Origin: Bactericera cockerelli | Taxonomy: Eukaryota; Arthropoda; Insecta; Hemiptera; Triozidae | Reading direction: 5' to 3' | Assembly: GCA_024516035.1 (NCBI GenBank) | Contig: CM044959.1 | Span: 34,462,662-34,526,661 of the forward strand | Length of the DNA: 64,000 nt | Shown: one piece after another, positions 32,586 through 45,771 of the stretch | How the letters are laid out: every line of letters starts with the position of its first letter | Position numbering within the stretch: position 1 is the stretch's first letter | The notes under the pieces: model-generated | Database searches by the model: none | Seen by the model: the letters and a program-made list of their open reading frames with translations, nothing else | Told to the model about the DNA's origin: nothing | Translations under genes and position numbers: made by a program

Positions 32586-33794
32586 CAAATGACCTAGATT
32601 ACCCAGACTAAATTTCAATGGCATAGACGTTAAGGAAACAAAAATCTCATATTTCATAGATAGCTACCTATAATGTATAATATTGTCATCTGTGGTAGAG
32701 GTACTTTTTGGGCAAAATATATGGCTATATATATGGCTAAATATATGGCGAAATTAATTTTTTCAATGTCAAAATTTCAAGTATATGAATGTAAAAGAAA
32801 ATAAGGTGATTCGAAATTATTCAAGAGATGAAATTTATTCAGAATGACACGGGCGTTCCACGAAAAACACAGAAGACTGAATAGAAAAAGAATACAATGC
32901 TTTCCTTATAATACTCTTAGGATGAAGAAAGTAATAAAAAAGGCAATAGATGTTGTAGTTACTGAAATAATAATAACATAAAGATTAATAGTCAAAAACG
33001 AGATCACAAGTTCGAGTCAGAACATTTTAAACAATACAAAAGATCTAGACATATGTAAGTCCACAGATTACAAAAATGTCAAATATTTTCTCCTTTAGCC
33101 AAGGCTATAGTTTAAAAAAGGAAAATTATTTTTTTTTCTCTCGAAATTTTGCCTTGAGAAAAGATAAATTCCATTCCTAACGCCTATTATTATTTTTATC
33201 AATCAACATAATTATCGCTGTGGTAAATTGAAACAGAAAATAAAAACTGATTGAAATATTCTTTTCATAACATTGTTGAGAACTATCTGATTGATAGATT
33301 GGGCTGATGAAAACAAAAATAAATATACTCAGAGTATCACACCATAGACAAATTAAAATTTCTTTCATGCGACCTACTTTTAAGTATGCATTTCATAAGA
33401 GTACAGATGTAGTGAAATATGTGTGCTCATGTGTCTAATACCAATATCCCATCTACTGTCTGCACTTACAGACGAGGGAGAAACATAGAATCCCACAAAG
33501 ATTGAAGAAGACTAAGTCTAAAGGTAACGCAAAGGGCGATCGAAAGAAGAATGTGTCACATAAGCCTATTAGAACACGTTAGAAACACGGAGGGAACTAA
33601 TGTAGAATATGTTGTGAGTGAAACATACGAGAAGAAATTGAGATGAATGATATTAGGTGGACAGTAAGACCTACAGAGTGAGAAGTATAGAAAATAACTA
33701 CAAATCATTTTAAGCAAGAATTTGAGGCAGCGTTGTAACTAGAGGTCTTGGGTTCGATTCGTTACTGTCAATAGGTCATCCCAAACTCCTACAT
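32586..33794. other. AT-rich sequence, nothing recognised
   Basis: Composition is ~70% A+T by eye. No coding or repeat signature that I can support. Confidence 0.35.
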
Positions 33795-33958
33795 CATTTT
33801 ATCCACCTCACCTAGCCTGGGTAGGGCCGGAAATGCCAGCCTCACATGTACGGAGGGAACAGAATTTTCTGTGTTAAAAGTCTGCTCCGACCGGGGATCG
33901 AACTCAGGATCTCTGGACCACGGGCAGTACTCACAACTGTTACGCCACGGATGCTGGC
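33795..33958 (-). repeat. SINE-like repeat (family B)
   Basis: On the - strand AGCATCCGTGGCGTAACAG, the GAGTTCGATCCCCGG box-B region, then TTCTGTTCCCTCC and GGCTGGCATTTCCGGC, closely matching 14008-14271. Confidence 0.65.
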
Positions 33959-33975
33959 TAAAGTATATTAAATAA

Positions 33976-34200
33976 CTAGCGGGTTGTCGCCCGCTTTGCG
34001 GGCCGAGGCATGGCCGTGAAAGCAAAAAATCCTTTTTCGCCAATGGCAGGTGTTGTAGTGGGAATTTCGAAAAATCCCGTCTTATTGCACATCTAGACTA
34101 TAGGACAAAGCTATCTACCAAATTTCAGCTTCCTAGGACTTACGGTTTGGGCTGTAGAGCGATGATCAGTCAGTGGTCAGTCAGTGACTTTGACATTTAT
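33976..34200 (+). repeat. Dispersed 225-bp repeat with GC-rich hairpin (copy 1)
   Basis: Starts ACTAGCGGGTTGTCGCCCGC (hairpin), continues GGCCGAGGCATGGCCGTGAA and ends GACTTTGACATTTAT. About 95% alike to 54137-54390 by eye. Confidence 0.75.
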
Positions 34201-34845
34201 ATATTAAGATAATAATAGTAGTATAATAATTATACTTAATAAAGTACTATAAAAATTGTATAAAGTTGAAACCGATACAATCATACCAGCAGCTATTGAT
34301 TGTATTTTTTTCAATGAGAAATAACGCCATTAATAATAATAAAAATATTGTTACGATTAACCCAAATGTGAAATCATCCATACAATTATCATAATATCTA
34401 TACCATCACTTATCCATTTAACAATTCTACTTTTTCATATTATAATACTGCAATGAAAAGCAAGAAATACGCATAATACAATAATTATTATGTACGAGTA
34501 TCTACTAATAATAATTATGAACAATGCAGAATGCTGCATCCTGAATATATAACTCATCTATTCGCTGTGCGTATACATTTATACATACTTACTACTCCTT
34601 CTAATACTACTATGTACAATAACAACTACTAATATCAATTATAATAATTGATTTATAATATTAATACTCATTTTCTCACCCAGCCTAAATGAGGTCGGGA
34701 ATAGCTAGCAGATTGGATAAAAACTAGTATCATTCAACGAGCCCTGTCCACTGGCTCCCTCTTCTTTCTTGTTGTTCTACTTTTTTCCACGTTGCTATGG
34801 CTTATTCTCTTCCTCTCTCCTTTTCTTTCACATTCCATTTTATCA

Positions 34846-34966
34846 GTAGCTTGATTGATAGGGCGGCGGACTTGTAGTCTAGAGGTCGGTGGTTCAAGAC
34901 CCAAAGTAAGCAAAAATTGAGTAGAGCTAGTTTGAGTGATTGTGATATCACTCAAACTAGCTTTTG
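34846..34966 (+). repeat. SINE head (family A) followed by a 16-bp-arm hairpin
   Basis: CAGTAGCTTGATTGATAGGG and GGTCGGTGGTTCAAGACCC give the tRNA-like head. Then AGCTAGTTTGAGTGAT (34925-34940) is the exact reverse complement of 34947-34962, with a 6-nt loop. Confidence 0.6.
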
Positions 34967-35567
34967 AATAACTCAATTTCTTAATGTTAAGAAAAAGCAG
35001 ATTCAAGAATTATGCATAACAATTCTCAGGGATACACTCAACATTATCCATCGCCATATTATGTACTCATAAGAGCTGTCCCCAAAGATGCTGCTGAAAT
35101 AATTTCATCCTTAAAAATGTTCATTCTACCCTGAAATGTTTAAATAACTAATGACAAGAATGTTTGAATTGTATACTGTGTCAGTTGGCAACTCTTTGTT
35201 TAGAGCAGTTCAAAATAAAAATTTATTTTGTTAATAAAAAAAAGTGACCGATTATAATACTTTCTATACAATATAATAACTCTTCTCCCTATAAATAACA
35301 ATATAATAGCTCTTCTCCCTCACACACATTTCCATTTTCTCCTTGCTCTTTCCTATTTTCTATCTTTGCCTCCTCCGCCCCAACATTTGCTACGCTCCAC
35401 GTGTCTGCAAGGAAAAGGAAATGAACAAGAAACGGGAATAATCAAATGGAAGGAATAAGGAAATGAGGAAAATGTTGGAGTGGGAACAGGAGTGAAGAGG
35501 AGGAGGAGAAGGGAGAAAGCAAACAACATGAAGTATGTGGAGGAGTGGATTGAAGGAGGAATCGTAG
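34967..35567. other. AT-rich and purine-rich sequence, no genes recognised
   Basis: 35280-35560 is GA/CT-biased; frames on either strand follow that bias. Confidence 0.35.
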
Positions 35568-36342
35568 AGATCCCAGACAGCACAGTCAACTGGATGTATA
35601 CCATACTGTTAGGTGGAAAAAGTCTACTTGCCCACCTGGAAATCAGCTGGAGATTTCCACCTTCCACCTGACCTCCACCTGGAAATCAACTGGAAATGAA
35701 CTGGAAAGTAACCCAACTTTTAACTGGAAGTCAGTTGCCCAAAGTCAACTGGATTTGTTCCACTTATTTCCAGCTACTTGTAGCGCTCTCTAGTGGATGG
35801 GTAGTAACTCACTACCACAATGTTGACATACCTATTTACCTATACTGTACATTATACTACATAATAATTCAATGCTACGCTCTTGGTTTTGAGGTCGTGG
35901 GTTCGAATCCCATTATATGCATTTTTTTTCTTCAAATAATAATAGTAATAAAAATACTAGAAACAAATGTATATTAGGCATAAATTCAATTTCAGTTATT
36001 TAATTTAGGTAGAGGCCATGCATTCAAATCTCATGAAGAATATTTTTTTTGTATAAAAATAAAGTAATAAATTTTAAATAGGTTTTTTTAACACGTACAC
36101 ACACACAATTTTGAGTATAATTTTTTTTATATAGAAATTTGGAAAGAAAAAGAAAATAACTAATCTGTTTTAAACAACACAATTCAAATAAGACTCTTTA
36201 ACATTATTATATTTTTACAATAAGTGTTTATTATTAAAAAAATTGTCCCAAAAGTGTAAAATGCACTATCAAATTTCCATCATGTCACAAGACCTTGTAC
36301 CAATGTATCACAAGTATTTCCTAAGTAGGTATAATCTCTATA

Positions 36343-37024
36343 CAGGGTGTTTCAGAAAAGTGTGCATTAATTTTAACCACGTATTTTATGTACCATTTTA
36401 GGGGGGGTCAACTCTATAACAAAATGGGCGAAAGTGCTTCATAAGGGAGATACACATCTCTAAAGGTTCTTTAAAAAAATCTTGGTGGTAGGCACAAGAG
36501 AAAATCTTGGGCTTTATTTTCCAACTAAATACCGGCTGAAATCATCCCAAAATCAACACAATCTTAAAGGACCGTTCACAACGAAGGCATAATGAAAAAT
36601 TATCAATTTCAAATTTGAGGCACTTGTCTTGTTTTTAGAGAAAAGCTATTCCGACCTTATCCGTCTAAAATAACATGGTTATTCATTTGGCGAAAACCAA
36701 ATTCAAATTCGATTAACCACCAAAAAAGTATGGCCTATTTTCTTTCAGTTAACCCCCCTGTGGCCGTCCCTGAAAGTGCAATGACCTCAATTCTCACATC
36801 AAAATAACGGCGTCATCTTGTATTGGGAGTCAATTTTTTTCCGCGTTTCAATAACTCTAACAGATAAGGCGTAATTCAAAATCTAAGATTTTTTTAAAGA
36901 ACCTTTAGAGATGTGTATCTCCCTTATGAAGCACTTTCGCCCATTTTGTTATAGAGTTGACCCCCCTAAAATGGTACATAAAATACATGGTTAAAATTAA
37001 TGCACACTTTTCTGAAACACCCTG
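36343..37024. mobile_element. 682-bp MITE, CAGGGTG ends, TA target sites
   Basis: CAGGGTGTTTCAGAAAAGTG at the left mirrors CACTTTTCTGAAACACCCTG at the right. Arms of about 140 bp carry GGTCAACTCTATAACAAAAT and GAGATACACATCTCTAAAGG with one-base differences. TA flanks both sides (36341-36342, 37025-37026). No coding sequence. Termini match 1636, 47184, 49797, 50214 and 51079. Confidence 0.85.
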
Positions 37025-37180
37025 TATATAAAACTCAAAGTTATGCATGTCTGGCTGACTATGTCCTCTTGGGGTTACAATACCAAACGGTACTCTCACT
37101 GAGAGTTCACCCCCCCTAAGCCACCTTCAACATACTAGAAAATTATCAAAATTAAAATATCTAATACAATTTTCAAGTGC

Positions 37181-37370
37181 ACTGGTAATCAAGTGGTTAA
37201 TGCGCTAGTCAGATAATCAACCTAGCGTAGGGTTCCGTTGTTTCAATTTTTTCCTCATTATGGTTGTGACCACATAATAATAAGACTCTGAGGGTTAGGT
37301 GGTAGAAAATGCTTTGAGCATAACCTTTAACCTTACCTGGTGGTTACCTTCCAGTTAAAAGTGTTATTAT
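37181..37370 (+). repeat. SINE-like repeat (family C)
   Basis: Head TGGTAATCAAGTGGTTAATG, then TGTGACCACATAATAATAAG, CTGAGGGTTAGGTGGTAGAA and CTGGTGGTTACCTTCCA. Inverted copies are at 40757-40970 and 46483-46697. It interrupts a dispersed repeat shared with 40720-41215. Confidence 0.65.
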
Positions 37371-38830
37371 TATTTTTATTGGGACACCGGCCATGAGAAA
37401 AAACCTTAATGGTGACAAAATGCCAGGTTTTAGCTAGTATAGAAATAAAATAATGATATCCAATTATAAAATATGCTCATACCATGTACATAATCATAAT
37501 AAAATAATAATACTATGTAAATTAAAATATATTTCTTTAGAGAAACCAAAAATAACAAAGAAATAAACTAATAGCCAGCAGAAAATGAAGATGGGGCATG
37601 GAATACACCAGTTTTCATGAAATTGCAAAAGTTAAGCAATGTCTAACGGGGTTGAACATGGATTAGTGAATGTTATTATGTATTTGTAATCCTTCATGAC
37701 AATTTATATACTGCTGTGGCTAATTAGAATTGCTGGGTTGTTTGCTTTGAGAATTATTACCAAAAAACATTGTTATGTACTTAAATTAAAACAAAATTGA
37801 CTTGTTAAGACTAGTGAAATTATAAAACACAATAGTGTGGAACACTTTTTTTAAATAGATATAAAATTAACTCAAAATTTAAGGGCCTTCATAGTAATAA
37901 GGTGGTAGAGAGAGCACAATAGTTATTATTGTTATTATGAACAGTGCACATTAAATTGGCCAATTAATTTTAAATCAAGTAATCAGGAAGCATGTCACAA
38001 AGTACCTAAACATCATTTTTTAGTGTGACAGAACCACCTATCAGTGAAATATTCATTTTATAATAATATGTATAGTACATCTAAATAAAATCCACAGAGT
38101 GAAAAATTCCACTATCTAGCACTATGCATTCAGCTGTTTCTTTGCTTGAACCAGAACCTTTTTTTAGCCAACCTATGGTCAAGAGATCTTGAGCATAAAA
38201 AATTCTGTTTCCCTTAACACATGAGACTAGCATTCATGGTCCTACTTTGGCTTGGCTAGGCTAGGTGAGATTAATATGGGTAGCTGGTATGATTCCAAGT
38301 GAACTGAAGGTGTTAATCCCACTGAAGGTCCAGGAACAGCAGAGTGCAGAAAGTTCGTTAGGGTCCAAGTGGATGTCTCTAGAAATGGATGGTTATTGTC
38401 AGATGAAAAAGGTGATCCAGTATTAACTGCTTCTTGTCCTCTTTCTTCTGTCACGATTTAGACAAACTAAAGAACTATTTTTTGAAACATCTCGAAAGCA
38501 AATTTGGAGTTCAGAAATGACAAAGTAAACACTTTCAGTAGTTATTTGTATTTAAAATATGTTCAAATAAATGAAATACCTATTATTTGAGAGAATTATT
38601 TAAAACAATTCACAAAAATATCACAATTTCTGAATTTCCTTCAACAAAGGACGAGTTTTATCTAAACACTTCCAGTAGTTATAAAAAAGATCAAAACTAA
38701 ATAAAATGATATTTGTATTTAAAAATGTTCAAAACTAAATAAAATACCTAATATTTAAAAGAATTATTAATTATTTAAAACAATTTACAATCACCAATAT
38801 CACAATTTCTGAAATTACGACAGATCAAAG
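37371..38830. other. AT-rich interior of the 35568-39143 element, no genes
   Basis: 38230-38454 has a short minus frame and a decayed family-B-like GGCTAGGTGAGATTAATATG block. The rest is unremarkable. Confidence 0.35.
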
Positions 38831-39186
38831 ATGGCGTCTTCAACAAAGGACGCGTTTTATGTAAACTGGAAAAATATGGAACATTTCCAGCTGACTGGTC
38901 AACTGACTAAATTCTACTCATGTCCTAGCTGGACTGATTCGTTATATTTCCAGCTGACTGCCCAGGTGACTGAGTCTAGATGGATTTTTGTTGGAAATAT
39001 CCAGGTGGCTGGTCAACTGATTAAATCCATAATGGAAAAATCCAGCTGTCGGGACAGTTGGAGGTCCAGTTGACTTTATACACCTGGATATTTCCACCTT
39101 AAATCCAGACTGGAAGTCACCTTCCGTGCTGTCTGGGATGGATTGGAGTGCAAGCAGATGGTGAGATAGAAGGAGTGATTGAATGA

Positions 39187-39261
39187 GGGTGTGTGTGTGT
39201 GTTTGTGTTTGTGTGTGTGTGTGTGTGTGTGTGGGGAGTGTGTGTGTGAGAGAGAGAGAGA

Positions 39262-39297
<36 letters not shown>
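39187..39297. repeat. (GT)n then (GA)n microsatellite
   Basis: GTGTGTGTTTGTGT... runs into GAGAGAGAGAGA... just outside the right end of the 35568-39143 element. Confidence 0.9.
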
Positions 39298-39299
<2 letters not shown>

Positions 39300-40720
39300 G
39301 ATAGAATAGACGAGGATAGTAAGAAAAACTAGATTATGAAGTACAGAGAGATGAAGAAAGTTTATAGTCAGATAAATTGAAATAAAAGGAAAGAAAGTGA
39401 ATGAGTAATACCCTACAATGTATCAGATCTCACATTAGTACTAATTAAATAATTAAATTCAATATGTTTGTAGCAGAAGGGGGAAATGTGAGCAAGTAAG
39501 AGAAAATAAGAGGAAAAGAAAGATAATTATAAATAGAAAATATGAGTAAAGAAAATTCAAAGAAAATCCATTCTTAAAGTGTCACCCTCACGACCAGGTA
39601 AACTACGAATGATTAAACTTGATATTCAAGAATATGATTTAAAATCGTTATCGTAGTTATTGTTTGAAAGAAAGACAAACTCAACACTGTGAGATGTGAC
39701 AAGCATGAGGAATTGAAAATCCTTTGTTTCAATAAAAAGTTTGAAACTGCGGGTTGCGGATTTGTGGAATAGGTAAATCATTTTTATAGCGGTTGAATGC
39801 TGCTTCATTCTAACTTATAACATAAATTTTAAATTTACAAATAGTCACAGTAATCTAGTGGTATTGCACTAAAGTAAAGATGGTTTGGTTCTTGGATTGG
39901 TACAGCATTATCCTCTTTGGAACCTGTTTTTTTTTTGTTGTAATTTGGAAGAAAAAAAAATCGTGTTGATTTGAGAATTTGACCTCAATGTACAACAACA
40001 CTGATACAACACTGTTGGATTAAAGAAACTCTACAGTACTTCAATTCGGGTTGTATCTATAAACCATACTTCCAATTTCTATTGATAAAATAGGAAGTAA
40101 GAAGGACACCACTGGGGTGAATTTTTGTTGAAGATGTAAAGCAGAGAGACAGGAAAGCATGAGAGTAACAGAGTGGAAATCAAAACAAACATGTGGAGTG
40201 AAAGTTTATCTATGTCTGTATCCTCCTTTCAGTTTTTGTCCTTCTTTTTCGCTCTTTTTTCGTAGGCAAATGTAATAGACAGATTGCGATTTACAAGTTA
40301 TAGTTCAAGTTAGAGACACGAGAAAGTAACACAAAACATTGGCGCCTTGAACACTGATCTGGGTTGGCAGTAGGAAAGACATAATTATTATCTATGGCCG
40401 TGAAATGTGGAAGTAGAAGTGACAGAAACAACCAACCTCAACCATGAGGATCGATCATTAACGACCCCAAGTAGCTTTAGGAAAAAGCAAAGAAGAAGTG
40501 CTTTCTTAGATATTTAGTAGGACAGGTAGTTCAATAAATTTTAGTTCCTTCGACCTGTCACCGTTTAAAGTAATTTGTATCGTATTTAATTTTTTATAGG
40601 GACAAGAACTTTAATTTTTTAAAGGGACTGTTACAGACATCTCTTTAAATAAATATTAATTTGAATTTTTTTTGATAGGTATTACTCATATTTTTTTCTT
40701 TGTGATTTTTCTCTTTATAA
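39298..40720. other. AT-rich sequence, nothing recognised
   Basis: Only short frames and purine-rich runs. Confidence 0.35.
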
Positions 40721-41215
40721 AACTCAAATCTGTGCGTATCTGGCTGACTATAATAATAATATAACTATTTAGTGGAAGGTAACCACCAGGCGAGGTTAAT
40801 GCTCAAAGCATTTTCTACCATCTAACCCTCAGGGTCTTATTATTATGTGGTCACAATATCAAATTAATGAGGAAAAATTCAGGCACTGGGTAGTATTCGA
40901 ACCAACAGATCCCTATGCTACCTGGATTACCAGACTAGCGCGTTAACCACTTGACTACCAGGACAACTCCTAAGAGAACTATGTCCTCTTAGGGGTTGTC
41001 TGTTTACAATACCACAGCCCAAATGGTAACAAATATTGAAATTTTCATGAGAGTTGACCCCCCTTATCCACCGTAAAACTACCTATAAAATTATCAATAT
41101 TACAATATCTATTACCATTTTCGAGATATCGGGATTTTCAGGTCCAATGATTCAAATAGGATTGATTCAACAATGATTCAACCTCACCGGCGACAATGTG
41201 CCGGGATTTAGCTAG
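40720..41215. repeat. Dispersed repeat interrupted by SINE family C
   Basis: CTGGCTGACTAT, ATGTCCTCTTAGGGGTTGTC, GAGAGTTGACCCCCCTTATC and GGGATTTAGCTAGTA match 37038-37440, where the SINE sits at another point and in the other orientation. Confidence 0.5.
40757..40970 (-). repeat. SINE-like repeat (family C)
   Basis: On the - strand CCTGGTAGTCAAGTGGTTAA (box-A region), GGTTCGAATACTACCCAGTG (box-B region), then the TGACCACATAATAATAAGAC and GGTGGTTACCTTCCACTAAA blocks. Confidence 0.7.
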
Positions 41216-43970
41216 TATCTTATAAGGCTTTTGGTATATTTTTACATTCTACAATTCTTAGAGTCTACAATCTTATCCCCTCTTCTACCTTTGTTATTGT
41301 TCTTTCTCTGTATTTTCTTTCTTCCTTTCTCTTCGCTATAACTTCATCTTTATCGCATCTATGTATTGTATGGCTTTACTTTATCTTTTTCTCAATTTAT
41401 GTCTTTCACTATTCCATTATTCTTCCTTATTTCGTCTTCTCTCACTTCAACACATCTATGTTTTTCTAAACTTTTTCTTTTTCTCCATGGTCTGTGTCTT
41501 CCTTCCTCTTCTTCGTCCTGACTTTCATTCTTAATTTCCTGTGTTCACTCCTTGTCGCAAATCCCTGTCGGGATGACGTGTGTTTTGTTTTTCTTTCTCC
41601 CGCAATTTTCCTGATTTATATTTTATGCAAATGCGTTAGTATTGGATTTGGTACGAGAGGTCGAAAAGAGCAACTGTTTCTCTTAGGTTAAAAAGTTTTG
41701 ATAAAAGCCCGACCTGGTGACACCTAAAGAGTTCCTAAATAGCAAAGATTATCTTAAGAAATAATCACGCCCTTTGTCAAAATTATTCTTGTTATTAAAT
41801 AATTATTATTATTATAAAAAAAGACAATATCGACACAAGAATTTTACCCTCCATTCGCTGGAAACTTATGATCCATCCAAGTCCTTACCTTGCTGTACTT
41901 TGCTTGGCCTCATCAAGAGAACAAGTGAAGAATTCATGGATCCATAAACGCTGATCATTTGATTTGTTTACGTACCTTCCTATGTACCTACTCGTATTTC
42001 ATCCATTGTAAAATGTTCTATTTCTTGCACATTGCATAACTACTATTTTTAACAGGCGCGCATACAAAAATAATATTAATAATAATTATTTTTAATTAGT
42101 ACGTATTTACTAATTAATAATAATTAGTACGTATGGAATATGGTATGTAAAAAAATAACAGAAGAGGTAGGTACCATACATTCGGTGCCTATTTTTATTA
42201 TTATAAAAAAAAAAAAATATACAATTCAATTAGGTATGTTATTCTCATGTATGTATTTTAACTCTTAGCATTTTCTTCAAGTAATATAACAAAATTAAAT
42301 TCTTTCATTCTCTCAAATCTATATCTTTTCTTCTTATTTTGTATTTATCTCTCTCTCCTTCTCTCTCTTTAAACGATACCTTGTGTTCTTTGTCTTACTC
42401 TAATTTCAATTTGTGAACCCTTTTTCTATTTTGCTACCATACAATCTTCTCAACTTGTCACATTGGAACATTTCTCATTAAACTTTTTCTAACATGCATT
42501 CTTTCATTTTGAACGTCTAACCATAATAATTTTTATATTTATAGTCTCTCTATTTATCTCTCTTTCCATCAATAATTAATTAAGTAATTGCTATGACCTT
42601 ATTCTTCCTCATGTAACAATTAGCTTGAATGAATAACAACAGAAAAAGCTTAGTTTTACATAGATTTTTGTTCCTCCTGTTATTATTTTATAACTGCACT
42701 GAAGTAGTCAACATGTGATTGTATATTTCTTTTTACTTGTAACATATAATTTCAGTGACTGCATGTATACTATTTCAGTTGAACAGAATATAGTATTTGA
42801 CGGAACATTTATGTAAACTAATGAAGATTGTCATTCCAATAGTGCCTATGTTATAGTGATTTTTTTCAACATGACATCATCACTATCAACATTTTATTGT
42901 AGTTGATAATACGTTGTCGTAGTGTTTATTATAGTGTTTTCATTTCTTGAAAAACAATAAATGGAAAAATAAAATTATAGCTTGTTTTTAAGTACCTATG
43001 CAACTAGGGTGAAACTGTACAATTTAAGCTATGTCTAATTGTTATCACAACATCGGGTCATATCGCATGTAACTTTTGTTTCTTTGAGTATTTTACCACC
43101 TAGTAATATGACTCTGAGGCAGGTTACTTTCAGCAATAACCTTATCTACAGTCTACACTGTCTACAGTGGTTACTGGTTACCTTCGAATAAAGGATGTTT
43201 AGGTATTAATACAATAATTGAATGTACAATTTTATTTTATGGCAGGTCATTCATAATTATTTGTGAAGACCGTTTGTCAAAAAAATATTGTATGGTATTT
43301 ACTGCATGTACAATTTTTTTGTATGCTATTTACTGATTGTACAATTTTATTTTATGCTATTTACCAAATCGTAGGACGCAATATATTATGTATTGTAAAC
43401 TAATTTGTAGACTGAGGTACCTCAAAGACTACCCACCTAGCTCAGTGGTGAAGTATCAGCTTGATGGATGAAATCATATTCAGAGAAAAAAACCGCAATA
43501 AAATCCCTTGACAACTCCCCCTCACAAATTCACCACGTGGCATGGCGGAGACACTGGGTTGCTATTTGACCTACATTAACGGGTTAGGTGCGGTCTTGAA
43601 AGGTTCAATTAAAAAAGTTTTCAACAATTTACAATTTTACTTTGACATCACCCGCTCCCCTCTATTACCCCTAAATCTTTAAATTTCCTCTCTGTCTCTT
43701 CAAGCGAGAGTCCTTGAGAGTTTGTGAAATTTCACGAAAAATCTGTCTCCAAGATTTTCAAGTGTTCCCGTGGCTTCTGAGGATGAATGAAGGATAGAGG
43801 ACTCTTAATTTATATTCTGGCTCCAAGTTTCAGAAGACCGGAAGTTGTTGGCAAGAGCGGTATCTGTTTTCTTTAGAAATTAATACGCTTGCAAGACAAC
43901 ACAATATTTGAGTAGCTTGTTAAGTATTGTATTAACTTCAAAGATAATATTATCATATTAAACCAAGTAT
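41216..43970. other. AT-rich and CT-rich sequence, no genes recognised
   Basis: 41270-41700 and 42290-42570 are T/C-rich. 43085-43200 holds a decayed family-C-like block (GGTTACTGGTTACCTTCG). A box-A-like CCTAGCTCAGTGGTGAAG lies at 43436-43453 without a clear box B. Confidence 0.35.
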
Positions 43971-43975
43971 CCTCA

Positions 43976-44040
43976 GTAGCTTGATCAATAAGGCGTTGGA
44001 TTACTAACCTGGGAGTCCTTGGTTCGAATCTCAAGTGTGC
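43976..44040 (+). repeat. tRNA-headed SINE fragment (family A)
   Basis: CAGTAGCTTGATCAATAAGG and CTTGGTTCGAATCTCAAG supply box-A and box-B regions. Confidence 0.6.
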
Positions 44041-44769
44041 TAAAAATATAGAAACTTTACGCAACGTTTCATATTCAACAATTATTTAAAATCAAATTTA
44101 AAATAAAATCGTATCTTACTGTCTAAAACATTGCTTCAAGACACTTTGCAACATATCGAGACAAAATGTTGCCAAACGTTTCGTAACATAATGTGGCTTT
44201 AGCAGAGAAGCGTTTCGCACCATCCATCTATTTACCAGGGCATGAGATTCTTTCTTTCCTCTTGAATTGATGACAGCCAGCTGACCAGCACACAAGCCGT
44301 GCTATCTCATTGGAAGAGCACTTTAGCACAGCAACGTTCTGGTCGTGACATTTGATGAATGACCAGCACTTTAAATTTATGACATAAAGGGAAATGAAAT
44401 AAATGAAAAAAAACACATCTCAGTCATCATAATAATAATAATAATATGTGTTATACAATGTGTCTCAAAAGTTCTCGTTAGGTACTTGTTTTTTTTTAAA
44501 CTTTTTTTACTTGTTTTGGGCTTAATAATAGCTTTACTTATAAAGCTTTGCCCTTATAAGATTTACTATTATTATTAAACCCTAACGTCTCTGTTACGTT
44601 TGTATCATTGCATACAAGAGTTTTCCACTCGAATCTATTTGCCTGAAACTTACAAACCACCTACCCGCATTGACCTCACCCCGCCTGGATTGCACCAAGC
44701 ATCACGAGCCTAGCTGAACGTCCTAACTCTCAAGTATCTCTTTTAAATGTTAACCAACACATTCTGAGT

Positions 44770-45020
44770 GGGTTATATGAACAAAATTCGACGGTTGACA
44801 AGGAGATTCGGGGAATCTTGAGAGTACTTTCCGAAATGGGGCTCTGTAGTCCGTTCCAGAAACACTCTCCACTGTCAAAATCCCTAAATTTCCGTTACAA
44901 CGTTCACACAAAGCACTCTGATTGCTCAATTTGTTCGCAATAACCGATCAGAGTGCTTTGTGTGACGGTTGAAATGGAGATTCGGGGATTGGAGAGTGCT
45001 TCTATAACGGGTCGTGCAAT
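44770..45020. repeat. Inverted repeat with GACGGTTGA motif
   Basis: CACACAAAGCACTCTGATTG (near 44908) mirrors GATCAGAGTGCTTTGTGTGA (near 44945), with the outer arms CCGTTCCAG...ACTCTCC / GGAGAGTGCTTCTATAACGG. Similar motifs occur at 29385-29500. Confidence 0.6.
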
Positions 45021-45689
45021 TGACGATGACTAGCCTCTGTAAGACTACACATAATAATATGAACACTATCTGAACTCCTTTTCTTGTTGTTGTTTTTTTA
45101 TTTTTTATTTTTAGTGAGGATAGGAAAATCTTCTAAAGACACCCAGCCACCTAACTCCCTGGAGTGTGGGATTTTTACCCACTAAAAACCTAAAAAACAT
45201 ACTCTCAGAACTATGAGTCAGAAGACGTAGGAGATCCCGGAACCGTGTGATACATTACTTCGGGATATTTCTAGTTGTTAGTGTAGGGCTTTTGTGACGG
45301 ACTGTATTTGGAAAAAATGTCGTTTTGATCATAACGGTTGAGTGAAGTAGTATTAAAGCTGTGTATCTTAGTATTACCGCTATGTTTAGTTCAGTTAGGT
45401 ATGTTATTTAAGATGTACATTTTGTACATTTACGTTACCTTTTTCTTAAGCAAAAAGCATTAACACACAAAAAAGAGTAGGATAAGGAATTTTTAGTTTT
45501 GATAAATAAATGTTGGGACATCCAGAAATTTATGAAAATAAAATGTGATAGCTCGGTTGGTGGGATTGTTTTTAATATATAGCGGCGTTTATTACACATA
45601 TTAACAAAAAAAAAGAGAACAAAATAGGTTAAATACATAGTACATTACAGGTTGTATTTGTATTTAGATAATTTTAAGGTAGTCTTTTG

Positions 45690-45771
45690 TTTTTTTGTGA
45701 AATAAAAATTGAACATATGTTAATATATGATCAAGACTATTAATGGTCAAGTCTATTTAATTTTCATTTCA

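Larger units (their letters stand above)
35568..39143. mobile_element. Probable non-autonomous transposon with CCCAGACAGCAC ends
   Basis: ATCCCAGACAGCAC at the left (from about 35568) is inverted as GTGCTGTCTGGGAT at the right (to about 39143). Both subterminal regions (35580-35790 and 38860-39125) are packed with variants of CAACTGGAAAT and CACCTGGAAATCAGCTGG in both orientations, looking like clustered transposase-binding sites. No transposase frame lies inside. The interior holds a nested MITE (36343-37024) and a SINE (37181-37370). Superfamily not assigned, and the target duplication is at most 2 bp (AT). Confidence 0.55.
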
